Source: Nemopilema nomurai (taxonomy: Eukaryota > Cnidaria > Scyphozoa > Rhizostomeae > Rhizostomatidae). From it: a stretch of 64,000 nt of DNA. A program made the position numbers and the translations under genes. Shown here one piece after another: positions 34,901-41,500 of this stretch. How positions within the stretch are numbered: position 1 is the first letter of the stretch; every line of letters begins with the position of its first letter. The notes under the pieces are model-generated. The model did no database searches and was not told the DNA's origin. It saw only the letters and a list, made by a program, of their open reading frames with translations. The DNA is taken from assembly GCA_003864495.1 (NCBI GenBank), contig ML133436.1, positions 930,001 through 994,000 of the forward strand, given 5' to 3'.

Positions 34901-35979
34901 CACCGTCAATGTGAACGGAACCCTCGAAGACCTCAGAGTGGCGATGACGGACAAAACATTCCTTGGAAAGGAGAAGTTTGTTTTCCTGACATCTAAATTG
35001 GAAGCAGTTAACCCTCTCAAAGAGGTAGACGTGAAAGTGAAGGAGATTTTCAGAAAGACCATAAGGACAAAGGTTCTGCACGGAACAGGTGAGATTACTG
35101 CCCTTTATTTCTTACCTTAACCTATCGTTAGTTATCTTTGGGGGTGGGGAAGGTACCCTGGGAGGGCTGGCTGGTTAAAGGTGAGACAATGGTAAATTGC
35201 TACATACACCTGCCATACATCTGACATATTCTTTTTTTGCTCGGCTTCTTCTGGCATTACGCTTGCATCCGGTATCACAGAAGCATTCTCCATGGTTGAC
35301 AAATATTCCCGCATTTTAAGCTGGATGCATCTTTCTCTGATGCAGATATAATTTTTAGGCCAGTTCATTTTCATCTCCAACTCTGCGTTAGTCCCCGTCA
35401 GCTTGTTCGTATTACTTCCGTTGTGAACCTGAGCGCTTTGTCATAGAATTGATCCCAGGCTCCCTTTGTCATAATTAACCCAGTATGTCCTGAGAAAGTC
35501 TCGTCTTACCTCGAGAAGTGTGACTCAATATAACGGCATACCCTGGCAATAGTGATATCAAGTATAAGTGTTCCCTGTCTTGTCACAAATTGTACCACTT
35601 AGATATACATCTTTAACTATAATTTTCCAGTATATTTTGTCATTACCTTCTACCAGCCATTATTCCTGTATTTATGCAATTAGGCTATACTCTAAACTAA
35701 GCTCAAGGCTATACCCTAAGCTTTTTAGCAGCTTTATTGGACAAATGCGTTAATTGTCATGCCTTATTCGTAGATGGCTACAGTTTGTTTTGCCCGTGCG
35801 GTGGCGTAGCAAAGATCCATTGCGAGGCTTGCCTGGTCCGAGGCTACTGTTCCGAAGCATGCCAACAGAGAGAACTTTCCGAGCATAGGAAGGTATGCAA
35901 CAAAAGCAATGCCCTCAAGAAGCAAAGAGACGGGAGCAAAAGGATGTCCAAAATGTCTAGGGTTGGACCCCCGTATTAG
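428..35979 (+). CDS. PKHD1L1: Fibrocystin-L-like giant receptor with added cadherin, dockerin and MYND modules (5' partial)
   Basis: This is a very large type I membrane protein of the fibrocystin-L (PKHD1L1) family. I join 44 exons by GT-AG borders and matching codon phase; exon coordinates are in the block entries below. Coding length is about 17.5 kb, near 5,850 residues, against roughly 4,240 in vertebrate PKHD1L1. Domain order is IPT x3, PA14, linker, IPT x4, cupredoxin-like, IPT x7, G8 plus beta-helix twice, SEA-like, filamin/Ig-like x4, cadherin x5, cohesin-like, dockerin-like, SEA-like, TM, tail with NPVY, unknown domain, MYND. The first visible exon enters at IPT 1, about 30 residues into the family, so only the signal-peptide exon seems missing. 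Reading frame breaks once in exons 37, 39 and 42 and twice in exon 41; each is repaired by one base. The family is thought to act at the cell surface; no specific function is inferred here. Confidence 0.9.
4574..6233 (+). other. Exons 11-13: PA14 domain
   Basis: Exons: 4574-4848, 5171-5425, 6080-6233. The translation has the PA14 pattern: an entry segment [13 protein letters not shown], then [20 protein letters not shown] and [10 protein letters not shown] in exon 11, and [15 protein letters not shown] in exon 12. PA14 is a beta-barrel domain often involved in carbohydrate binding, and it sits at this point in vertebrate PKHD1L1. The junctions are phase 0, 0 and 1. Intron 12 (5426-6079) holds the MITE-like element described separately. 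Confidence 0.85.
5549..5666. mobile_element. MITE-like inverted-repeat element in intron 12
   Basis: The 19-base TACCGTAAATCCTCGAATT at 5549-5567 is repeated as its exact reverse complement at 5648-5666. Between them lies a C-rich core with repeated CTCGAA.AAGCCCCC units. The 118-base element has no coding capacity, as expected for a non-autonomous foldback or MITE element. Clear target-site duplications are not evident. Confidence 0.7.
6541..9415 (+). other. Exons 14-17: conserved beta-rich linker of fibrocystin-L
   Basis: Exons: 6541-6737, 7145-7448, 7899-8183, 9138-9415. The translation contains [29 protein letters not shown] and [15 protein letters not shown], each matching positions I recall between PA14 and the next IPT block of PKHD1L1. 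Two halves are visible: one after the CFAYKG motif, and a second around [18 protein letters not shown] in exon 17. No named Pfam domain is assigned with confidence. Intron 16 (8184-9137) holds a SINE-like fragment. Confidence 0.8.
8968..9122 (-). mobile_element. tRNA-derived SINE-like fragment in intron 16
   Basis: The reverse complement of about 9052-9080 reads AATGGCTCAGTGGTTAGAGG, a good tRNA A-box with D-loop. Some 30 bases on, a degenerate B-box-like ACTTTCACCC follows. The segment is flanked by imperfect direct repeats (GATGTTGCT..ATCTCTTACCGGGTA type) at about 8972-8996 and 9091-9117. It cannot be a working tRNA gene, as no cloverleaf closes. Confidence 0.5.
9805..12341 (+). other. Exons 18-21: IPT/TIG domains 4-7
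   Basis: Exons: 9805-10060, 10575-10662, 11080-11287, 11801-12341. Four IPT starts are readable: [15 protein letters not shown] (exon 18), [20 protein letters not shown] (exon 20), [17 protein letters not shown] and [21 protein letters not shown] (both exon 21). Each is followed by the usual V..G...C.(I/V)...(E/I)..C pattern. The number matches the block between the PA14 and cupredoxin-like regions of vertebrate PKHD1L1. Confidence 0.85.
12517..13427 (+). other. Exons 22-23: cupredoxin-like domain
   Basis: Exons: 12517-12581 and 13169-13427. Exon 22 gives [20 protein letters not shown] across the junction, then a strand-rich segment ending in [17 protein letters not shown]. This is the W..G/V-Y-Y-(F/Y)-S-S-G pattern of plastocyanin-like folds and is conserved at the same place in PKHD1L1. 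The copper ligands of true cupredoxins are not evident, so metal binding is not claimed. Confidence 0.72.
13719..15851 (+). other. Exon 24: seven IPT/TIG domains in one 2.1-kb exon
   Basis: A single uninterrupted exon encodes IPT 8-14. Starts are at [38 protein letters not shown], a degenerate [78 protein letters not shown] and [20 protein letters not shown]-glycosylation sequons are dense. A KRRRRS run lies in the fifth of these domains at about 15066-15083. The exon ends inside the lead-in to the first G8 domain ([13 protein letters not shown]). This brings the total to 14 IPT domains, as in human PKHD1L1. Confidence 0.88.
16391..16990 (+). other. Exon 25: first G8 domain
   Basis: The exon reads [44 protein letters not shown] and KATITIHG. 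These are the glycine-rich strand pairs that define G8 domains (named for eight conserved glycines; shared by fibrocystins, CEMIP and TMEM2). It continues into [15 protein letters not shown] and [13 protein letters not shown], then [15 protein letters not shown], the standard bridge to the beta-helix. Confidence 0.9.
17418..20832 (+). other. Exons 26-28: first parallel beta-helix half and second G8 domain
   Basis: Exons: 17418-17795, 18256-18499, 19025-20832. Exon 26 carries [20 protein letters not shown] followed by MDGD, the most conserved stretch of the CEMIP/TMEM2/PKHD1L1 beta-helix, then [18 protein letters not shown]. Exon 27 begins [13 protein letters not shown]. Exon 28 (1.8 kb) includes [16 protein letters not shown] and [19 protein letters not shown]. 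Its 3' part is the second G8: [11 protein letters not shown] (about 20278), [20 protein letters not shown] and [21 protein letters not shown] helix-like strand tail then leads to [20 protein letters not shown]. Confidence 0.88.
18043..18068. repeat. Short tandem ATCATTA array
   Basis: About 3.7 perfect copies of the 7-base unit ATCATTA lie in intron 26 of the giant gene. Confidence 0.85.
21017..21266. repeat. Degenerate minisatellite with 44-base period in intron 28
   Basis: Units start at about 21017, 21061, 21105, 21149, 21193 and 21240. Each begins near TTCATGTTTCATTATTCTTG and is followed by TTTATGTNGCAT-like text and a TTATTCTA end. The first four units are 44 bases, the fifth 47, the last partial. 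The array runs almost into the acceptor of exon 29 (exon start 21291) and is T-rich on the sense strand. Confidence 0.75.
21291..24133 (+). other. Exons 29-32: second parallel beta-helix half
   Basis: Exons: 21291-21588, 22176-22924, 23040-23474, 23657-24133. Key stretches are [63 protein letters not shown] and [20 protein letters not shown] followed by NGPMDHGWC. All fall in the order seen in PKHD1L1. Introns 30 and 31 are short (115 and 182 bases). Intron 29 (21589-22175) and intron 32 (24134-24754) show nothing recognisable. Confidence 0.87.
24755..26813 (+). other. Exons 33-36: SEA-like segment with tetra-arginine cleavage-type site
   Basis: Exons: 24755-24960, 25522-25695, 25948-26002, 26640-26813. 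Exon 34 encodes [20 protein letters not shown], then [15 protein letters not shown], then VQIGDPP in exon 35. Human PKHD1L1 has a basic RRKR-type run and an IEIGDPP at the same place. The arrangement (hydrophobic helix, basic site, strand) resembles an SEA-type self-associating or furin-cut module. Exon 36 ends in a proline-rich [13 protein letters not shown] linker and uses the weaker donor gtttgt. Intron 35 (26003-26639) shows nothing recognisable. Confidence 0.8.
25890..25920. repeat. GTT microsatellite next to a 55-base exon
   Basis: This is a pure (GTT)10 tract with interrupted GTT/CTG units upstream from about 25853. It lies 27 bases before exon 35 (25948-26002) and forms part of its upstream splice region. 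Confidence 0.95.
27435..28868 (+). other. Exon 37: four tandem filamin/Ig-like repeats (one frame break)
   Basis: Four repeats of about 110-115 residues share the frame (L/F).(I/L)..(Q/E)P......VPF..QP...(V/I)(R/E)D...., a GSS..F strand and a FD/EIKER or FDVKQR ending. Readable starts are [60 protein letters not shown] and [20 protein letters not shown]. Vertebrate PKHD1 and PKHD1L1 end in one or two such units before the membrane, so this is an expansion. The frame changes by one extra base near 28088-28091, inside the second repeat. The exon length (1434) fits a one-base insertion. Confidence 0.82.
29165..31500 (+). other. Exons 38-40 (5' part): five cadherin repeats (one frame break)
   Basis: Exons: 29165-29723, 30125-31080 and the start of 31381-31654. 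Cadherin hallmarks are plain: [26 protein letters not shown] and LDVNDNKP in repeat 1; [16 protein letters not shown] in 2; [16 protein letters not shown] and IDVNDNRP in 3; [16 protein letters not shown] and INEYAP in 4; [16 protein letters not shown] in 5. Calcium-binding DxD, DxNDN and LDRE-type residues are largely kept. Repeat 4 needs one base restored near 30603. I know of no vertebrate fibrocystin with cadherin repeats. Confidence 0.88.
31501..32110 (+). other. Exon 40 (3' part) to exon 41: cohesin-like beta domain
   Basis: Exons 40 and 41 join in phase 2 (31654 to 31871). The translation reads [20 protein letters not shown] then [13 protein letters not shown], then [16 protein letters not shown] and [10 protein letters not shown]. 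This is the layout of a bacterial-type cohesin or related carbohydrate-binding fold: an F.GI...I.FD.....Y strand pair, then a G....G..I..L.F strand. It lies directly before the dockerin-like segment, which supports the call. Other immunoglobulin-like beta sandwiches remain possible. Confidence 0.6.
32128..32345 (+). other. Exon 41: dockerin-like calcium-binding pair
   Basis: Two F-hand loops are visible, each followed by a helix: [20 protein letters not shown] and, about 30 residues later, [20 protein letters not shown]. Positions D-x-x-x-D-x-x-x-(N/D)-x-x-D fit type I dockerin repeats (compare the generic GDvNgDGkVNsxDl..l pattern). The first loop carries Cys where Gly is usual. Dockerins bind cohesins in bacterial cellulosomes; non-cellulosomal copies are known in all domains of life. 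Confidence 0.8.
32346..33111 (+). other. Exon 41: membrane-proximal stalk, SEA-like end (two frame breaks)
   Basis: After the dockerin-like pair comes a beta-rich segment ([47 protein letters not shown]), then [20 protein letters not shown] followed by [10 protein letters not shown] and [11 protein letters not shown]. The last part looks SEA-like: a helix between strands ending just before the membrane. The frame shifts by one missing base near 33040 and again near 33078. Coding-like text ([12 protein letters not shown], then [15 protein letters not shown]) continues in the shifted frames into the TM segment. Confidence 0.6.
33193..33540 (+). other. Exon 41 end: transmembrane helix and start of cytoplasmic tail
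   Basis: A single hydrophobic helix, [20 protein letters not shown] then VFVCY, is followed by the stop-transfer run RKKRQ, giving a type I topology. The tail continues to the exon end (33540, donor gtatgt) and holds [10 protein letters not shown] at about 33490-33519. NPVY fits the NPxY motif read by PTB adaptors and endocytic machinery. Confidence 0.88.
34079..35088 (+). other. Exons 42-43: cytoplasmic tail with unrecognised folded domain
   Basis: Exons: 34079-34396 and 34819-35088. Exon 42 is charged and proline-rich. It reads through [20 protein letters not shown] only if one G is added to the five-G run at 34321-34325. Exon 43 encodes a compact alpha/beta segment: [20 protein letters not shown], then [17 protein letters not shown], then [17 protein letters not shown]. 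The spacing suggests a small ubiquitin-like or doublecortin-like fold, but I do not recognise the family. It joins in phase 1 to the MYND exon. Confidence 0.7.
35732..35979 (+). other. Exon 44: C-terminal MYND zinc finger
   Basis: The last exon encodes [16 protein letters not shown] and EHRKVC in order, the C-x2-C ... C-x2-C ... YC-x3-C ... H-x3-C ligand set of MYND fingers. There is an 11-residue insertion with an extra C-P-C pair between the first two ligand pairs. It ends VGPPY and TAG at 35977-35979. The phase fits exon 43 (G plus CT gives Ala). MYND fingers bind proline-rich peptides. The acceptor reads ttttagcag, a NAGNAG pair, so one residue may be optional. Confidence 0.85.
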
Positions 35980-37054
35980 CCGCTGCACAGTCCTTGAAGA
36001 GACAGACTGTCTGGGGGGGGGGGTACTTTTTAATGTAGAGAAAATATGCGCAGGCTGCATTTTACTTCTAAGCACATCATTTAGTCTAGGGAGCCCCCCG
36101 GTTTCTAATACTTAGATTTTATTCTGATTAACTAAATAGCCTCGTTTTGTAAATATATACCTAAGCAGTAAACCACGGGCCTATTAGCAAGTTGTCGGTA
36201 AAGTTAGATTATTGCATCTGCAACGCAATAGCTTAAGCAAGTACGTTTGTTGAACCTACCTGTTTATATATTTGGTAACTAGGTCACATCTGGTATCTAA
36301 ACCTTTGGGAATTACCTCTTCTATATAGAGCAGCGTCACATACTATTGTAACAGTCTGCAAAGAAGTATGTTTTTATGCATTTTGTGAAGTATTTCTGTA
36401 ATTCAGGTGATTTCGATAGCTTTCTTTGTGGTGATTGTTAAGAGGCCTTTGCTGGAATTCTGTATCCTCACAGAACTGTTGAATGCTCCACAATGGGTAT
36501 TTGTAGGTCATCTACCATTTTTGATTAGCCACCCTCTGATGTTACGCTCGATCCTAACACTGCAGGTACAAAGAACGACTAGGTAGATTTGAGCAAAGTT
36601 TTCCCAATATTATTTTATAGACAAACAGTATTCTTGCACCCACCCCCAGCCCCCCCTCCCCAAATCATTTTGGTTATTTTACCAAGGTATTATGTAACAG
36701 ACGCCCATATATATTGGAAGATTTTTAAAGTTGTTATTCACCTAGATGTACTCTTTTAGATTTTGGCAAGGATTTCGACAAAGGCCTTAATGTCTGCTAA
36801 TGTTTTGTACGGCACTATCAGTAGCGTTTTTGTGCCCTTTCACCTCTGACCCTTAACTGTCGGATACGAGAAACATAGACCAACGTATCTACTACAAATT
36901 CTTCGAAACTTCACTCTTTCAAAGTTTATTCTCTCCTTTGTTTATCTTTTTCAAGAAACACAGTTTCTGCTTTTGAGGTGCAAGGGCAAGTTTGTAATAT
37001 AGTACAATAAATTGTAACTGTTTGTTGTTTTCTTTTTAAACCGATTAGAATAAA
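35980..37054 (+). other. Likely 3' UTR of the giant gene, with AATAAA signals
   Basis: No coding exon is seen after the stop at 35979. Two AATAAA signals occur at 37006-37011 and 37049-37054 and would give a 3' UTR of about 1 kb. An 11-base run of G lies at 36013-36023. Confidence 0.5.
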
Positions 37055-38440
37055 GGGTTATATATAGGCACTTGTATCAACCATTGCATTTTTTATCATA
37101 TTCTTGTATTTAAATTGCCAAATGATGGGTGTGGATGCAACAGTTGCGGGCCGGAGGATCCAATAGAATAGTTTGTCGATTGAATTCAGAATCTGATATG
37201 CACATGCATGCACTTGGTCTCATTGCTAACAGAGGTTCAGTGCTTCTGCAAAGTTTTGCGATTTGTGAGTCAATCCGCTAACCCTTTCTTGAAGCAACTG
37301 GGCTTACAACTTGGCTTACAAATCTATGTAACTGCAGATTCTAGCCACACTTTTTAAATAGATGGCAAAAGCGCTCGTTATTTTATAAGTGGGCACGAGG
37401 ATTGCAAATAATATCCTCAGTTATCTCTTGTAGGATTTTCTTTCCTCAGCATTCCTAATTTCCTGAGAATTCCATTTTTCATGAATTCTATCTCTTCCTT
37501 TCTCTTCTCTTCACGATCATTGAGTTGCATTGCTTGTTCATTTGTTTCCATTCCCGACATTCTCCGCGGCAAAACCAGCATTTGGTCCCATGATGATGCA
37601 CGGCACACGTCCCTTGGGACCCCGCCTTTTCATGACCACCCGTCTATAAACGAATAATCACCAAAAGGGCCTTCCTCTCGCTCGACAAACCATTTTGCTC
37701 TTGCTCGGGACAAAAGCTTCTGAATCTAGCTGCCCTGTCAAAAGTTTGAAGCTGCCGTTGGCCTTTTACAGTTGACTTAGGCCTAATGGAGCACGTACCA
37801 TCTCTTCCACGATATCGGTGAGTAGTTCTTCCTTCGCTCGTGTTGCATACAAATTGGTAGTAACAACTTCAGAAGCGGTTAGGCCTATTTTCAGTTGTTC
37901 AACGCCCACAGAATGAATACTTCAGTAAACAAACAATTATTCAACGTAAACGTTTAATTCGCTGTTAATAGCAACTTAAGTCGAAAGGGGCTACATACTT
38001 ATCATCTTTAGAAAAATACTAGGCACATTTTGACAACCTAGCATAGGGCACAATTCTTGAGATCTGCTTTTCATTTACTTCACTTGCTGTGTATTATAAT
38101 GGGGGTTGGGGATGCTATTTATTACAAAACTTAGAGAAAGTAGAACGAGGAGAGTTCATAACACCAGGGTTCAAGTTAAACTGATTCTCAGCCAGAATTT
38201 ATCAAAATATTATTGGAAGCGTAAATCAGAACGGAAAACTTCCTCGCTTTTCTGACGCAACAAAAGGTCAACATGATTCCGAGTCAAGGGTCCCTAGAGT
38301 ATTTCCTAGCGCATGAAACCTAACTCTCGTCTTTCAAAAAGCTGAAACTGACGAAAGCGTAGTCTTTCTTGTGGGCCTAAGTAAGTAACACATACCTACG
38401 AGATGCGAACTGAATGGTTGGCACAAGAACATGGTGGCGT
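37055..38440. other. Convergent intergenic stretch
   Basis: This region lies between the 3' ends of the giant gene (+) and DRC3 (-). Apart from the small minus-strand reading frame entered separately, I see no supported gene here. Confidence 0.4.
37429..37637 (-). CDS. Possible small charged protein, unrecognised
   Basis: The minus strand has a charged reading ending REEKRKEEIEFMKNGILRKL then GMLRKENPTRDN and a stop near 37429. It could start at MSGMETNEQAMQLND, or further up in another frame at MKRRGPKGRVPCIIMGPN if one base is miscalled. The acidic-basic helix bias looks coding, but the family is not recognised and no splice borders are certain. It lies 3' of DRC3, on the same strand. It may be a chance open frame. 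Confidence 0.25.
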
Positions 38441-38446
38441 TTTATT
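38441..38446 (-). promoter_or_regulatory. Polyadenylation signal for DRC3
   Basis: TTTATT on the plus strand reads AATAAA on the minus strand, about 90 bases beyond the DRC3 stop codon. Confidence 0.6.
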
Positions 38447-38534
38447 TGGAGCTACAGTCGACATTTGGAGCACATTCTAAAAGCGTTGCAACGGACAATT
38501 TGAGTGCAAGCGCTTTGATGCACCAATATATTGT

Positions 38535-41500
38535 TTACATAGCACCGGGCTCGACATTTTCAAGTTCGTCCTTGAAATGGTCGATGATATTGTTTATTTC
38601 TGAAACCCTGGATCTATTCCGCTGAATTTCGTCACTGTGGATTTTCTCAATCAATGTCTGCATTGCGCTGTTAGCTTTTGTTACGATTTCATCTTCCTAT
38701 CGAGAGAAATTCAACGAAAATCGAAATTATAATTGGGCAGGACAAAGTCTGCAAATGGCGAAAAAGATTATCTGCACTCTAAGCTTGTAGCTCGTATCTG
38801 CTAAGAATCTATATTCATTTTTACAACATGGATGCAATGTACTGATTATTTATAGTTAATGTGCAAGATTGGGTCTCTATGCTTGATCTATTTTTCCAAT
38901 AGAGCAACCCGATTTGCCCGATAAACTGTGCTTGTTCTTTGTTTTGTTCTGGTTTAATGCTATATCATGACAAAAATTACTGCGATGTACATATAACACA
39001 TTAATATGTTTCATCTTCATATGAAATAGTAATTGCAGCTTTTCCAAATGCTAGGCAAATGATACAGCTTTCAGATTAAATAAGTAACTGCTAGCTTTCG
39101 CTGACATTATTTTAAATGATTTCGAGTAACGGTCGAAAGGACCTTACGCAATTGAAAAACTCGTTGGAACCACTGACCTTGTTATCGATTTTCAAAATGG
39201 ATGTCCATCGTGTGATGCAGAGACAGAATTCATCAGGGTGTCTTTGTCCACAAAAATCTTGAAATTGAAAAAGTAATCAAATCAAGAACAAGAATTACAA
39301 TGAACTTAGTTTACCCTGTAGAAAGAACATTAAGTGGGAGATCGAAGTTTTCCATTTGATAATGGATACTTAAAGGCATTGAGTCATGATAAATGGAAAG
39401 CGTATACTCAAATTGCAAAAACTGCTGAGTCATTGTGATAGCTCCGTTAATCTGATTGGCTGTCAAGCAAACTGCACGCATGATGTATTAACCTCGCAGT
39501 TGATGTCTGATCACATGAAAGCCGATTTATCACATGAAAACAGACAACAGCCTGTCAGAAGCCGCTATTTACCATGACTCAATGTCTGTAACGATTTTGA
39601 TGAACGAAAATTTCCAAACTGTATACTTGACATACTAATGACATTTGACTTTTAAATAGCGTCATAATTAGCATTAATCGTGATACTATGAATGTTCCTG
39701 AACATAACCCTCAAAACTAAGCTTAGAATTTAATTCAGCAAAATTTTGTGCAAGAAGCCTTTCCATTATCTAACAGCTAGATTCACTACGTACGTTTCTG
39801 AGTTCCTCAGGAAGCTCTTCCTCGAGCTCATTCTTCATAAACTTCTCCAACGTAACAACTGCAATATCCGATAGCTTTTCGTTGTGCGTATTCTCCAATT
39901 CTCTACACTGGGTCATTCTTCGACAGTCAAGAAAACTGACGGAATACGCAAACGAGCATCACTCTTGCAATGGATCAAAATATAATTAGGGTTTGTGATA
40001 TCAAGACATCTATTCTTGTCATTATATTTCAACATCTATTAAGCATATGCTATAGAACTTTCAAAACATGACCGATAATGAAAACTTGCAAGATTGGACC
40101 GTGGAAAGATGCAGCTTGGCAGCAGTACGCTGCTTCAGGAACGTTTAAACTAAGATGGGCTTGTTGGAAGTAACAAGATTAAACCACTGTGTACTCCTTC
40201 TATCTCTCCACCCCTATCTGATCAACAGCCGAAAACACCTTAGATGTATCAAACATTTGCCTTTCAAAGCCGACACGTTTTTCATGCACTTCAAGCGTTA
40301 TCTATCGCAAGGAATTCAATTACTTAGAGACCAGGCCATAAGCCAGTATTAGAATTAATTCAGCAGAGTCGGGTATCTATGTAGAATTATCACTCACTGG
40401 TATTCATAGCCGTAGAATTATCACTCACTGGTATTCATAGCCATACGTGGGTCAGACGCACTGATTGGTTAGTGCCAGCCAATCAAATTTGATATAGACT
40501 AATCCAACACAGTCAGACCTAAGAATACGTTTGTATGGTCCTTTGTCGGTTGATTGTTTAACTGTGCTCTCGATTAGTGCTACTGGTGCTATTTAGAATT
40601 GCGGTGAAGGATACAATCCCTGAACGTTTTCAACAAAGGAAGTGACCATGTCAGCGAAATTGCGCTCAAAGTCTTTTATTGTATCCTAGGATAAAGAAAA
40701 CACGACTTCATTGGCATATCCAGAATTAGAATAGTAATGAAAGCATGATACTCCTATGAGGAAAGTTCTATGTTCGTTAAGTACCTTGTATTGTAACTCC
40801 ATTCATTAGAAATATTCTAGAGCCCTCTATTAAGCTGCGACTCTCCTCTCAAAGTTAGGTTAATCTAGTGAGTACAAAATCTCTTCTTAAGCTTTTAAAT
40901 ATCCTGAACCAGGACAAAAATATTTTAAGCATTGCTTAAAAGACTGATTAAATAGAATTCAGTAGATTCATCTGCTTAAGATCAAGCACTTTTCAGTTTA
41001 TAGCAATTGCATTGGGCATTGAGGATGGTAGGGTGACGTCATCTTGAAACAACTTCATTACCTCCAGCTGATCGACTAACTGCATTTCGAATCCCATCAG
41101 GATGGTCCACAAAGATGTGATCTCCGAGCTAATGTCTTTGATTTTTCTTTCTATGATTCCTGTATCCGCCAAAGTGTTTATATCTGCGAACTCCTAAACA
41201 AACAAAAATCTTTTGGTGAGTGATTATACTTAGAGGAACAAAGAGAAGAACTTTGACTCAGTTAACTTCCTTGAACTTCCTCCAATCAGCAAATATTCAT
41301 GGTATGTAAAGGCTTGCAGCAAAGATAGATACTTTTACAAGGCTGATACGAAATGGCTAACCTTTCGCTTGTAATTCTCAAAGTTTTCGATACTATCAAC
41401 GCAAGACTTCTTGTTTGATGAGATCGCTTCTTTGACGCAGGAAAAGAACGACTTGATCTCTTCTTGGCGCCTTCGATGTTCCTTCAAACCAAACTCGGCA

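Noticed and set aside
37787..37830. A plus-strand start codon with a perfect donor (MEHVPSLPRY, then gtgagt)
   Set aside because: It is too short, with no downstream partner exon on the plus strand before DRC3 and GLTP.
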